A stretch of 64,000 nucleotides of DNA from Selaginella moellendorffii (Eukaryota > Streptophyta > Lycopodiopsida > Selaginellales > Selaginellaceae). Positions 32,400-45,049 of the stretch are shown here, piece after piece. The stretch lies in NCBI RefSeq assembly GCF_000143415.4, contig NW_003314426.1, positions 61,548 through 125,547 of the forward strand. Direction: 5' to 3'. The position numbers and the translations under genes were made by a program. Under the pieces are notes generated by a model. The model ran no database searches. It saw only the letters and a program-made list of their open reading frames with translations, and was not told the DNA's origin. Numbering within the stretch: position 1 is the stretch's first letter; every line of letters starts with the position of its first letter.

Positions 32400-33049
32400 A
32401 TTTTCCAACACTATCGATGTTTATTCTCCATCAATAATATAAATTAATTATACCTTATATAATTAATAAAAATATTTTATTATTTCACTTTTCATTTCAT
32501 ATACTTGCGAGGGTTCTTTTCGCAATACTACCCATAGTATTCGTGAGTCTCCATTTTTTTCTTTATCATCTCAAAAAATATTTCATAGTAGTCTTTTGGG
32601 TGCGTGATGTTGCAATGTATTGTGAGAGCATATGTACTATCATAGTTGTTTATTTTTTCCTTTCAAATGGTTATATGTCCTTATATATAATCTTAATTCA
32701 AATTTAATAATTTTAAAATTCTAATGAACCTGACATTTACTAGCTAGAAAGCATAGAGTACAAATTTAAAGAAGTGACAAGAATACTCTTTTTGTAAACA
32801 TTTTATTTTATGTTCTAACAAACGTCTCTATCATTGCATGTAGTAAATATTTAAATTATTAAAACAAGAAGTGTCCTTTAGAACATTTTTATCTATATAA
32901 TATATAAATAGTTATGAAATTATTAAGTTCACCATAACTTTAAAATTTTAAAGGTTATAATGTTTGTACTAAATTACAATTGAAAATTGAGCTCAACTCG
33001 TGAGCTCAACTGTTCAACTCGTGAGCTCAAGTATGGTCTGCACTCTGGA
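32400..33049. other. AT-rich non-coding stretch
   Basis: No gene or strong repeat seen, apart from a short duplicated GTGAGCTCAA word near 33001 and 33021. Confidence 0.4.
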
Positions 33050-33325
33050 TCGGGAAGTTATTAATTATTTTTGTTTTATTTCTAATCTAGATGTAATATA
33101 AAATAAATAAGGAAGTATACAGTAACTTAAAAATGAATTTTGCTTACAGCATTATTTATTATATAGCTAGCAATATAATAATAATAATAAATAAATTTGC
33201 TCTAAATTATAAATAAATTATAAGAAAATATGTCTTTGATATATTATTTTTCAATTATAGCTAATCACTTGGATCCCTTGGAAATGATGAACTTGAAAAG
33301 ATTACACAATGGCTAGTGCAAAATT
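33050..33325 (+). repeat. Third, diverged copy of the G1 downstream flank
   Basis: Matches 3140-3388/16302-16350 and 44275-44575, reading through the T1 target site (ATCACTTGGATCCC). It therefore is another empty T1 site and shows the flank is itself a dispersed repeat. Confidence 0.85.
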
Positions 33326-33539
33326 TGTTTTATAATCTTGTTGTAGAGTAACTAATAGAGCAACAATAGTATGCATAGCATTTTTAGTTTACTTTAGAAA
33401 ATATAGTGTAAAGCATATACCTAAAATATTTAATATATAATAAAATATTCCTCATTCTAAGGGTTATAATTTCTTGCTGTTAAACTTTTCTATAATTCAT
33501 TTTTATCAAGATTTAATTCTAATATTCTTGGGGGATGGG

Positions 33540-33960
33540 GAGGCGGGGCAGCTTCCTATTAGGTGTGTCTATCTTTATTTTACATTTGGCTTAGGTCTAA
33601 GCTTAAGATCCATACCATGTTAGCTAGTGGAGTATTTATATCCTTGCGCTAGACCATTAATATGTTGAAATAATGCTTTAGCTTTGTTTTACATGTTTGT
33701 TTTAATGTTGGGATGCTAAAAGTTTTAGGACTATTTTAATGTTGTTTTGTGCTCTTGTTTCATCGCTCCTTAGTTGCATATTCAAGAGTTGTTCTATACT
33801 TTTATTTTTTTGTTCATTAGGCATATGCTTAGGAGTTTGATTCTATCATTTTGTTTAGTGGCCTAAGGCCCTAAAACTTAGGTGTTGCCCTTAGCACACA
33901 TATCTCAAAAGTTAGGTCTGTTCCATTGCTATCCTATAGTAATTAAAAGGTGAAAATCAT
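33540..33960 (+). repeat. Diverged repeat, copy A
   Basis: Resembles 34490-34740 and beyond (TTCCTATTAGGTGTGT..., then TTTGGCTTAGGTCTAAGC..., then GGGATGCTAAAAG). Possibly old LTRs flanking the Copia-like remnant between them. Confidence 0.55.
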
Positions 33961-34480
33961 ATATGCTATAGATATAAAGATGATTTTGTCTTAAGTATAT
34001 GCTAGAAGATAAAGAAGATTTTATCTTGAAGCATATGCTAAAAGATAACCATGCAAAGTAGAAGAGGATCCATATCAAAAGGTGGTAATATACCCATACA
34101 AACAATAATTTGATAGATATAAAGGAATTCAAAGTGCTCAACCATATGTTGTGTGGCATCAGAATTAATAATAAGAGTAAAAAACAACTAATAGTTAATA
34201 AAGCACCAGTAACATGAGTATGATTGTGTTGAAAATCCATAGTTAAAAATAAAATAGGAGAAGATGAGTCATCAATAGTAGCATATGTCTATTGTTGTTA
34301 TCCATTAGAACTAGTAGCAATATAAGCTTCAGGGACTTGCCATGGATGAGGAATAACATGAGAAATTGAATAAGTATTATTTAGATGTTGACAAAAAAAT
34401 TAGGAAATACGGCCAAAACGATTCTAAATATATAGTAGGGATAGTGGGTAAGTTGGGCGTGGTTGACCAACCTGAAACAT
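33930..34480 (-). pseudogene. Copia-like remnant A
   Basis: Shares about 280 bp (34120-34400) with 35965-36240, which continues into a Copia gag-like segment. No open frame. Assigned only by this homology. Confidence 0.4.
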
Positions 34481-34489
34481 TATCTAACT

Positions 34490-34738
34490 TCTTATTAGGT
34501 ATGTTCATTTTTGTTTTACGTTTGGCTTAAGTTTAAGCCCAAACTTTGTACTATATTAGCTGGTGGAATATTTTTATGTTAGGCCACTATTATGCTAAAA
34601 TAGTCTTTTAGCTCCATTTTATATGATAGTCTTGATATTGGAATGCTAAAAGCTCTATTCCTTATTCCTTATTTGTTCTTATTCCTTTGTTCATTAGCTT
34701 TATATATACTCAAGAGTTTTATTCATCATTTTATTTAT
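34490..34738 (+). repeat. Diverged repeat, copy B
   Basis: Partner of 33540-33960; truncated by the assembly gap. Confidence 0.5.
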
Positions 34739-34838
34739 NNNNNNNNNNNNNNNNNNNNNNNNNNNNNNNNNNNNNNNNNNNNNNNNNNNNNNNNNNNNNN
34801 NNNNNNNNNNNNNNNNNNNNNNNNNNNNNNNNNNNNNN
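34739..34838. other. Assembly gap (100 N)
   Basis: Run of unknown bases of round length, probably a placeholder. Reading frames crossing it are meaningless. Confidence 0.99.
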
Positions 34839-34864
34839 AACTTAGGTGCCACTCTATTGCCATT

Positions 34865-34866
<2 letters not shown>

Positions 34867-34940
<74 letters not shown>
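34867..34940 (+). repeat. CA and TA microsatellites
   Basis: (CA)n followed directly by (TA)n. Likely the reason for the adjacent gap. Confidence 0.97.
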
Positions 34941-34942
<2 letters not shown>

Positions 34943-35899
34943 CTTTTAAATTTGGATTTTTCATGATGTCATTAAGCCCAATATTATTCAATCTTAGTCA
35001 TTTAAACTTAAGGACACTTAACCCTAAATATTTTGAAACCTTTAATTGATTGAAAAAAAGGTTTACACTTTTATTCATCCCTTTATATTTGAACTCTATA
35101 GATCATCTCTCAAGTCATTCCCTTTAGTTATTTACAATTCATTACGTTTCTTTATAAGTTCTTTATAGATGCAACTTTCTTGACACTGTACAAGTCAAGC
35201 CTAATTGGAATAAATTAGACTTGTTAAATGTTAATCTCAACATATGGTATAATTCCTCTAGCCAACTGAAAGTCAAACCCAAGATCCCTCTAATACTAAA
35301 TGTAAGCTCATAAATTTAAACTTTTTGGGAGGTCATCCAACTTAGGTTATTCAAACCCAAGAACATTTAACCCCAAGTATTCCAAGACCTCTAACTGATT
35401 AAAAGAAAAGTTACACTTTTATTTATGGGCCCTTTCCCCTTATATTTGAATATCATATATCATTTCTTGAGTCATTCCTATTAGTTGTTTACAATATGTT
35501 TCAAGAGATATGGTCATTTTATAATAATTAACTATATAAGGTGAAAATCATATGTATTACATATATAAAGATGATTTTGTTGTGAAATATATATATAAAA
35601 AGATGATCATGCAAAGTAAAAGAGTATCCATAACAATCAAAAGTTGGTAATATACTCATATTTACAATACAAGCAATAGACAAAATATTAGTGTGAAGGG
35701 ATGGAATTATAAACTTTTAAATTTAAATTTCTTGGGAAGTCATCAAACCTATTACTACTCAACTAAAAGATATGTATTAAGTATTCCAAAACCCTTAATT
35801 GATTGGAAAATAAAATATACTTTTATTCATAAGCCTTTTCCCTTTGTATTTAAATCTTTACATATCATTTCTCAAATTATTCTTTTTGGTTGATTACAG
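34941..35899 (+). repeat. Three diverged copies of a ~195-bp LTR family
   Basis: Copies at about 34941-35132, 35301-35490 and 35705-35899. The best starts TGTAAGCTC and ends GTTTACA. All share the internal words AAACCCAAG.ACA.TTAACCC and AAGACCT.TAA.TGATT. A fourth, inverted copy (40674-40867) has an explicit target duplication, which shows these are LTRs. Confidence 0.7.
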
Positions 35900-36620
35900 A
35901 AATATAAAAAACTCTCTTGAGAAAAAGAGAGTTTTAAATTTGTATCCTAAATAACTTGGATAATCATAAAGGAATTCAAAGTACTCAACCATATATTATG
36001 TGGCATCAGAGTCAACGTTAAGAGTAAAAGAAGAACTAATAGTCAATAAAACACCAGTAATATAAGCATGATAAGAATCCTTAGTTAAAGACAAAATAGG
36101 AGAAGATGATTCATCGATAGTAGTATATACTTGTTGCTGTTATCCACTAGAACTAGTAGCAATATAAGCTTAAGGGAGTTGCCATGGATGAAGAATAACA
36201 TGAGAAATTGAACAAGTATTATTTAGGTATTGATAACAAAATTAAAAAATATGGTTAGAACGATGATAAAACCTAGAAGATTGATGATAAAGGCATGCTT
36301 ATCAACCATAATTATAACAACTATTGCCCAAACCACCATAAGAATGAAATGAATTTTTTAAAAAAGAGAACCACTTATTTGAAACATGAGCATTAATAGA
36401 TGGTGACTGAGAGTAAAGTGTCGGGGGAAGCATATTGAACAACAATTCTAATCACAAATTGCAGTAAGAGCAATCTTAAAATTATAATGATCATTCATCA
36501 TAAGATTAGTAACCACAATAGAATACTTTAAAGGAAGAGTGTTCAAAAACCAAAGAAAGCAATCCTCAAGGGTAAGAGTCATATCTCAACTGTAAGTCTA
36601 GTTGTATCATATAGCCTTTG
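35520..36620 (-). pseudogene. Copia-like remnant B (gag region)
   Basis: On minus, 36600-36470 reads LNSLPLKYSIVVTNLMMNDHYN and ALTAICD, matching the UBN2/Copia gag pattern (LxxLPxxYxxFVT). Stops follow. The downstream part 36240-35965 is shared with remnant A. Confidence 0.55.
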
Positions 36621-37225
36621 TGATATTGCTTGGATCTATAATTCTTAGGTGAAAACTTGATGAAGTTCTTTGGTGTAGTTTGGATTGCAATTGCGACTAA
36701 TTGCGCTAGTCTGCTGTTGTAGTTGCAAAATGACAAAGGGCTTTTGATGTCATTGATTTTGTGTTGGTACAGTAATTCTCGCCCTAGAACAAGCTACCAA
36801 ACACAGGAATCAATTAAAAACTAACTTGAGATCTTCAATGCTCAAGAAGGCTGTGAGTAAGGATAGGCTTAATATTACTAGAATACTCCAAGTTGTGAGA
36901 AAATGGATGTGCATTGGTCATAAGTTGGAATACAATAGAGAAGTGCTAACTCTCCCCCTTAATTACTCTTACATGGTGGCAATTGCCACTTCTTCATGAG
37001 TCATGACTGTCAACTATAAAGCTTTGCGCTTTTTTTAGCGAGCTGGTCATTGATGCATTGTGTTTCCGCACATACTGTCCTCTAGGACATATCTCTAGAG
37101 TTAGGATTTTGCTCTTTGCAATGGAGTGTCAAGTTTGAGTCCTTGTGGTAGCTTTCTTGAGTTTTTTCTTTGTTGGTGTGGTAGTGTTGGAGAAGCTTGC
37201 TTCATGTTGGTCTTTGGCATGTTTG
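36621..37225. other. Non-coding stretch
   Basis: No gene recognised. Possibly LTR or untranslated region of the neighbouring minus-strand Gypsy remnant. Confidence 0.35.
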
Positions 37226-38930
37226 TTAATGAGTCTTAAAACATTTGTTAGTATCTAAATCTTGTTTTGGGTCAAAGTTCTTCAAATTATTATTTTTCTT
37301 CATGTTGTTTTCTTGAGCTTGATTTTTCAGAGTCTTTCTTGTGTTGGATTTTTGAATTTGAGCTTTGTGTTTTTTTATTGTGTTGAGTTCTTGAGCTTGA
37401 ACTTTGTAAATCTTAAATGTGTTGAAATTTTGAGTTTGAGTCTTCATAGTCTTGATCTTTTGATTTTCATGCCTGTAGTTCTTCTTGATATTTCATTCTT
37501 GATCTTTAAAACTGAAACCTTTATTTCTTTTAAGATTGTTGTTGATGATGTTTGAGTCGTATGATTGGTATTTCTTAAGCTTGTTAAGGTTGATGGTTTG
37601 GAGATGTTTGCCATCGAATGTTGCGATTGTTCCCATTCCTGGAGCTTTGAATTTTTGAATGAGGAATGGTCCTTCCCATCTTGACTTCACTTTCGAGCCG
37701 ATTTTCTCAATGTTTTTTAGAAACCAAAGTACATGATCATTGATCTTCAATTCTTTATTTTTCTTTAATTTTCTCTTTTAGTCATGGTTGGATTTTCTTC
37801 AAGCTTGAATAGCTTCAAGTGTCTAAATTGCTTATAGTCTTTCTTTATCAAGTTTTTCTAGTGTGACTAGTTTTTTTTTTAATTGATTCTTCTTGGTTGA
37901 TCTTGTAGTGTATTGCCATTCACAATGAAGGACGATGTACTTGAGTGGTGTTAGGGCTTCTAAGTCATAGGCAAGCTTGAATAATGTCGAATTTGTTGAA
38001 ACCTTATATGTTGTTCAATATACCCATAAGGTATTGTAAATATGATTGTCCCAATCTTTCTAATTTGTTTTTATGATTTTCTTGAGGATGTTCTTAAGTG
38101 TCTTGTTTGTCAACTCTATTTAACTGTTGCCTTGAGGGTAGTATGGTGTTAAAGCCTTATGTTTGTTTCTCTTGAAGCTTGTTATAAGTAGTCCAAAGAA
38201 GTCGAGTCCCTATCGTTAAAATGGTTCCAGTGGTGTTGTTAGATGAAGCTCTTAAATTTGTTTCTTTAATGTGTACTTGGTTTGTTGACAAATGTTGCAT
38301 TCTCGACAAAATTTTACTAAGTTATGCCAAAGTGTTAGCCACCAGAGTCCTACTTGCAAAATCTTGTGAGCTGTGATTTCTTTTGTGAAGTGGCCTCTTG
38401 CTTGTCCATAGTGGGCTTCTCCGAGTAGATCTTGAGTTTTTCAAGTTGTACACATCTTCGTAGCACATTGTCTCATCCTTTTTTGTACAATCTTCCTCCC
38501 ACGACTGAATACCTCAAGGCAAATTATTTACGGTGATTAGAGATGGAGTATCGATTTGGAATTATTGTTGTTATGAGGTAGTAGTAGATGTCATTCGTCC
38601 ATGTTGATGATGTGTGGATGCAAAGTATGTTGGAGTCAGGAAAGTCGTCCATATTATATTTTAGTTGTTCACTAGTTGTAATGTAACTAAGGTGGTTGGT
38701 TTATACATGTTGTTTGCCAGGTTTGTGAATAATCTTGAAGTTGTATGCTTGAAGTAATAAGAACCATCAGGCAATTCTACCGGTGAAGATGGTCTTGTTG
38801 AGGAGATGTAAAAGTGCTTTGTAGTTAACAATGATCTTGACTTTGGTGCTGAGTAGGTAGTGTCAAAACTTTTATAGTGCATAGACCATTGCTAAAAGTT
38901 CTTTTTCAGTTTTCAGAAAGGCAACCCTTC
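37226..38930 (-). pseudogene. Gypsy G4 remnant: RNase H, integrase, integrase C-terminus
   Basis: On minus: RNase H from about 38900 (LLAMVYAL, then KALLHLLNKTIFTGRIA, then IIHKPGKQHV) with Trp-to-stop changes; an integrase fragment near 38140 (PQGNS-like, then ELTNKT); a C-terminal integrase segment at 37750-37560 (RWEGPFLIQKF, INLNKLKKY). The tail to 37226 encodes imperfect Gln/Lys/Asn-rich repeats. It abuts the G1 gag frame at about 38930 in the opposite orientation. Confidence 0.75.
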
Positions 38931-38935
38931 TTCAC

Positions 38936-41900
38936 ATGCAACAGAAGCTTGCTTCACTTTCGGCTCAAGGATCAAGTAGAGTTCCTGAACTGAAGATGAG
39001 TTTCCCGGCGATGTTCTCAAGCAAGCATTTGGAGCTTCACAGATTCCTGAACCAGATGGAGCTGATCTTCGCACTTCAACATCGGTGGTACCCCACTCTC
39101 GAGTCTCAAATCGGCACGATCGAGACATTGCTCAAAGGTGCAGCTTTGTCATGGTTTTCTCCTCTCTTGGAGAAGAGCATGAAAGGGGTCGTGGTTCTGG
39201 AGCTGATGGATCTTCAGTTGTTCAAAGAGGATCTTGAAGCATGTTTTGGTGAGATAGATTGGGTTTGGGTTGCCACCACAAAGATGAGACATCTCTCTCA
39301 GAGGTCTCATCTTGCCTCAATCTATGCTACGGAGTTCCAACTCCTTGCCTTGGATACTCAATGGGATGAGCGGGCCTTGATTGATCAATTTCGTTTTGGC
39401 CTCAACAACAGTGTCAAGGATTTGTTGCTCACCATGGAGGATCCCACAGACCTGTCAGATGCCATCAACAAAGCTATTTGATGCGACAATCATCTCTTTG
39501 AACGTTGTTGGGAAAGTCACCACACCACCATTTTCCCGTCCCAGACTCAGGAATCCCAGCTTGAGTCTTTGGGGCATACTCCTGAACCTACTACTCCGGT
39601 CCTAATGGATATTTCTGGTACTCCCCGACTCATCAGAGGGAAGCTAAGTCCTGCTGAGAAGCAAAGTTGAGTATCTCAAAATCTTTGCCTCTACTGTGCC
39701 GATCCTAATCACTAAGCAGCTGTGTGTCCTAAGAAGCCTCCCTGATTGCTCGAGTTCACTCTGCCTTAAGGTCCACCTCTATTGCAGTCGGGAAATGACC
39801 CTGTCCAAACAGAGTAGGAGCTGTCTATTTGAACTCCCCGAATAAAAACAACTTTTCTTCTTTATAAAACTCCTCACCACCTTTCATCAAAGCCACCACC
39901 AATTCCCGCAACTTTCGCATCCTATATCTCCTTTCTTTCACCGAACAATTAGGACTCAAGGCTCTGGCGCTACTGGACTTGAGTGTAACTTCTTGCTTCA
40001 TGGACACGGACTTTGCTGCCCGACATTATGTTCCTCTTTCTCCTACCATACGGGAAATAAGGGTTGAAGGCATTGGCAGGCAATTTGTGTCTCCATCTTT
40101 TGCACCTAGGGAAACATTGCCTATTCGAGTACATATTGGGTCCACCGTCACTGATATCACCTTCAACATCAATAACAACAAGTCTTCCTCTGTGGTGCTC
40201 GGCCTTCCTTGGTTCCAACTGCACCAGCCTCAAATCTATTGGAAGGAATTACAGCTCATTTCTCCCACATCAGCATCTCCCATGTCTTCCCTTGTTGTTC
40301 ATCGAGTCCGAATCAGGAAAAGTTCCCCTAAACTCAAATTGGGGTTTTGTTCCTAACTCTACAAAGTTTTCACCCTCTTATTTTCCCTCTCTTCCATCTT
40401 ACATTGAACAATATCCTTGTCCCATCATTCCATTCTCTCCACAATCACTATGAAAGAACTCCTTCACAAAAAACCTATTTTCCTTTTTGCTTTGCATGTT
40501 TCTTTTGTCAGTCTTTCTGAGAAGTATCATGATTTTGGGAATGTGTTTGACAAGAAAAAAGCTAGTGTACTATCTATTCATCAGTCTTATGACTGTTCTA
40601 TTGATTTACAGGAAGGAGCATCACCTTCGTGGGGGCCTATCTACAGATTATCCCCGTCCAAGTTTAAGGCCTTTGTAAGCAACCAAAGGGAACGATTTGA
40701 GACATAGTCCATGGGGTTCAAATATAGAGGGAAAGGGCCCATGAACAACAGTGCACCCCCTTCTCAAATCGGTTAAAGGTCTTGGGATATTTAGGGTTAA
40801 GTGTCCTTGGGTTTGAATAGTACTGGGCTGGGTGACCTCCCCGGAAGTCCAAACTTAGGAGTTTACAGCCCTCAAAGAGTACATGGACGAGAACCTTGCA
40901 TTGGGGTACATTCAGCATTCACAATCCCTGGCTGGAGCACCTATCTTCTTTGTCAAGAAGAAGCATGGGAGTTTGCGGTTAGTCATCGACTACTGAGGTT
41001 TGAACAAGGTGACTGTTTGGAACCATTATTTTTGGAACGCCTCGGTGGTGTGCACTTCTTCACCAAGATTCACCTTTGTGGAGCATACAACCTGATCCAG
41101 ATCCAGCCTAGCGATGAATGGAAGACTGCATTCTGAACCCGCTATGGCCACTTCGAGTACACGGTCATGCCCTTTGGCTTGACAAATGCTCCAGCAGTTT
41201 TCCAACATATGGCGAACGACATCTTTCGGGAGTTTCTTGATGTGATGGTGATCGTCTACCTCGACGACATCCTCATCTACTCAAAAACTTAGGAGGAGCA
41301 CGACGAGCATGTGCGCAAGGTGCTAGTGAAGCTGTGGGAACATGGCCTATACGCAAAGCTTGAGAAATGTTCCTTCAATCAGGAGTCTGTGGAGTTCCTT
41401 GGGTACATTGTCACTCCTGAGGGTATCACGATGGATCCTGCCAAAGTCAAGACTATTCTCGAATGGGAGCCTCCACAATCAATGTTAGACGTTCAGGTTT
41501 TTCTTGGCTTCACCAATTTTTACCGCAAATTCATTGATCACTACTCCGACATTGTCCTTCCTCTCACGCATCTCACTCGCAAGGATGTTCCCTTCTCTTG
41601 GTTTGCTGCTGCCCAGTAGGCCTTCGACACACTCAAGGTGGCCTTCAGTTCTACTCCCATCTTGACCCATGCTGATCCCTCACAACCTTTCTTCATCGAG
41701 GCAGATGCCTCCAACTTTGCCATCGGTGCTGTGCTGTCTCAACTCGGAGCAGATCAGCTCCTTGCCATCGTGGATTCCTTTAGAAAGTGGCATCATTTCT
41801 TGGAGGGGGTGAGCCATCAAACAACGGTCTAGATGGATCACAAAAATCTGGAGTACTTTGCCACTTCCCGAGTTTTGAGCCGTCATCAGGCAAGGTGGGC

Positions 41901-43671
41901 ACAATTCTTGAGTCAGTTTGACTTTGTTATCAAGTACAAACCTAGAAAGCTTCAGGGCCTTCCTGATGCTCTTTCAAGGCACTCCTATCTCAGTCTCAGG
42001 CCTGGTAATCTTGCTTTCGATCAACAAGATCAAGTTATCCTTGGTCCTGATCGGCTTCAAGTTATGGCAATTTCCCTGGCCCCTCAGGACTCCTCCTTGA
42101 TGGACGCGATCAGAAATGATCTTCAATCTGACGACCTCGCCAGTGACATTTTCCCCCATCTTTAGGTTGGACATCCAATGACTCCCAATTGTCGGCGATT
42201 TGACGAATTCGAGTTTTTAGATGGCTTGTTGTACCGTGGGGAGCAGCTTTACATTGCTGAAGATGATGCTTGAAGGTTGGTCCTGATGGCATGCCACGAT
42301 AGCCCAACTGCTGGTCACTTTGGCATTGCGAAAACCTATGAGCTGGTTGCACAGGACTTTTGGTGGTCTCACATGGACAATTACATCAAAGCTTTTGTTA
42401 CTTCTTGTGACACTTGTGCCCGGAATAAGGTACCTTGCCACTTTCCTTTAGGTTTACTTCATTCCTTCCTGGTCCCTTCAGGTCCTTGGGAATCCATCTC
42501 AATGGATTTCTTGAGTGATCTTCCAAGTTCTAGAGGCTTCAACAACATTTTAGTTGTGGTGGATCGCTTCACAAAGATGGCGCACTTCCTGCCATGTACC
42601 AAGGAGCTTTCAGGTGAGGACATGGCAAAACTGGTATTCAAGGAAATTTTCCGACTTCATGGGATTCTTGCAGATGTAGTTTCCGATCCGGGACCTCAAT
42701 TCATCTCTCATTTCTGGCAACAGTTCCTGCAGCTTCTTGGAGTGAAGGCTAACCTCTCTTCAGCGTATCATCCTCAAATTGATGGACAGTCCGAGCGAAC
42801 GATTTAGACATTGGAACAATTCCTGAGATGTTTCATCAACTATCATCAGGATGACTGGTTCGATATCCTTCCCCTTGCTGAGTTCTCCTATAACAACTCC
42901 ATTCACTCCTCCCTTCAAGTTTCCCCCTTCTTTGTAAACTCTGGCTGAAATCCCCAATTTAATCTCTCACTTACTTCTCCATCCGAATCCTCTCGTTCAA
43001 ATCCCTACTTTGAGGCATTTATCTCTAACCTCTAGGAAATCCATAACTCCATCTCCTTCCACCTTCATTGTGCTCAAGAATCTCACAAAACATTCACCAA
43101 TGTCCATCGTTAGCATTGTCCCTCTTACAATATCAGGGATAAAGTCTGGCTCCTTAGGTGAAATATCTCCACCACCAGGCTATGTCCCAAACTCGATTTC
43201 AAACGCCTTGGTCCTTTCCTTATCACTGCCATCATTAGTCCTATCATTTATCACCTTGCACTTCCCTCCTCATATCAAATTCACCCCGTTTTTCACTCCT
43301 CTCTCCTTGAGCTTTATATTCCTAGTCCTATTCCAAATCGGGTCATTTCTCCACCTCCCCAGTGCAACTCGAAGATGGGTCTGAGTACAAGGTTCAGGAC
43401 ATCCTTGATTCCAAAATCTCACGGTCTAAACTCTATTATCTGGTAGATTAGAAGGGTTACGGACCTAAGGAATGCATTTGGGAACCTGCAAACCACTTAA
43501 TTCATTCTCCTGACCTTATTCATGACTTTCAGTGCCACTATCCTTCTCATTTTAGTCTTCATTCTTTTCATTCCCCATCTCCCGTCCCTCGACGCCCAAG
43601 AAGGATCATAGTCCAGTGACTAAAGCACTATTATATGAGTATGGACTATCTTTTTAAGTTGGAGGCATTAG
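38936..43671 (+). pseudogene. Gypsy G1 (chromovirus), copy 2: gag to chromodomain
   Basis: Gag (38936-39481; HRFLNQMELIFALQ, then ALSWFSPLLEK, then FQLLALDTQWDERALIDQF). Protease region (39979-40300; LDLSVTSCFMDTDFA, then VVLGLPWFQLH). RT starts about 40600 and is interrupted by a solo LTR at 40674-40867, then an internal deletion near 41025. From 41124 it parallels copy 1: [11 protein letters not shown], RNase H, integrase zinc and core (MDFLSDLP, SDPGPQF, GQSERT) and a chromodomain (about 43380-43550). Stops at 41290, 41617 and 41830 are the same as in copy 1. Confidence 0.9.
40674..40867 (-). mobile_element. Solo LTR (194 bp) inside G1 RT
   Basis: Inverted ends TGTAA...TTACA, flanked by GCCTT (40669-40673) and GCCCT (40868-40872), a 5-bp duplication with one change. 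Removing it restores the RT reading (FKA then LKEYMDENL). It belongs to the ~195-bp family at 34941-35899. On the plus strand its edges also look like splice sites (TT/GTAAGC...TTTACAG). Confidence 0.88.
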
Positions 43672-44099
43672 TGATGTGAGCAGTGCTTGCTTTCCTTAAG
43701 GATATCCTAGAACTCCCTCATCTTGGCTATGCCATAATTCTCTACCTCAAAAGTACACTTAGCTCAGAAAAGTGAAATCATTTATAAAGAGACTATCTAA
43801 ACTGCTGCGTAACCTTGTGTTATTGTGAAAGTTCTTGCTTCTTCATCATGTTATTTACTTTAATCGGTCTTCAATCTATTCTCGGGCTTTATGATTCCTA
43901 TATTCTTGTCTTGCTTGCTCACAACATTGTGTTTTTCCTGCAGAGGATTCCAAGTGTTGGATCTGGTTGATCATGTCCTAGTATGGAAACCGTCTATGTG
44001 TAAAAGTTTTTGATATTTTCTTTGGAAAAACAAAAGAGTTTGAAACTTTTGTGTTTTTTGGGATAAAGTTTCATACTTATATTAGAGAGTGTCCCAACA
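43672..44099 (+). repeat. Putative 3' LTR of Gypsy G1, copy 2
   Basis: Equivalent to 2518-2965, about 20 bp shorter through a deletion near 43966. Starts TGATGTGAGC after the purine tract and ends CCCAACA. Confidence 0.5.
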
Positions 44100-44842
44100 C
44101 TTATTAAATTCTTCAACTAAAATTATAATATTGAATGCATTTCAATACAAAATTAAGCAAGATATTTAATTATTGATCTTTTTCTATAAACAATGCTGGG
44201 TATAAACCCATTTAAAATATTTCATAATTTCTTTATATTGTAGGTTATGCTTGATTTAAAGGAGTTTTTGTAAATTAATAATTTTTTTTCTCATCTAGAT
44301 GTAATATAATATAAATAAGGAAGTAAACTTAATATTAGAGTAACTTAAAAATTAATGTTTCTTACATCATTATTCATTATATAGCTGTCTCTTGGTCTAG
44401 CTGATGTAGCATTCTAATTTCAGTACTATAAGTTTATGATAATAATATTAAATAAAATTTCTCTAAATTATAAGAAAATATGTCTCTGATATATTTTTTT
44501 TCAATTATAGTTAATCACTTGGATCCCTTGGAAATGATGAACTTGAAAAGATTACATAATGGCTAGTTGTAATATAGAGGGCACAAAATCTAGCTATCTA
44601 AGATTGATGGCCTGATAGTTAAACATGAAAGAACTTAAGAGAGTTAAATATTGTTCTAGCTATTTAAAAACTAGAAACTAGTGGGGACACCATTCCTTGC
44701 CATTTGTCCTGGTGTGCAACAGCTAGCAATTAACATTAATATTCAATGGTATGCAAATGCCTCAATTTAAACAAATGCCGAGCCTCATTAGTTGTTATTC
44801 TTAGCATTCAAGTATGTTAAGAAATATATTAGAATATACATT
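44100..44842. other. Shared AT-rich flank, copy 2, up to G2
   Basis: No gene. Matches 2966-3388 joined to 16306-16620. Contains the empty T1 site near 44515 and ends with the G2 target duplication CATT (44839-44842). Confidence 0.85.
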
Positions 44843-45017
44843 TGTGAGTGCTTGGAATATGGAAAGGGAATACAAAAATGTGCATATCAATTAGCCCAAA
44901 AACCCTAGCTTATATACAGGAGCGAGTGGTCCAGATTAAAACCAATCCGACGGCTACCAAAATCCCACTACACTAATATTAGTATACGGCATCGTAACCG
45001 TACACTTGGCCCTCACA
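44843..45017 (-). repeat. G2 3' LTR
   Basis: TGTGAGTGCTTGG ... GGCCCTCACA; partner at 58068-58242. Confidence 0.95.
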
Positions 45018-45049
45018 TCATCCCATCCTCTCGGGATAATAAAAGACCA

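Noticed and set aside
34643-34966. Frame across the N run
   Set aside because: Spans an assembly gap and microsatellites.
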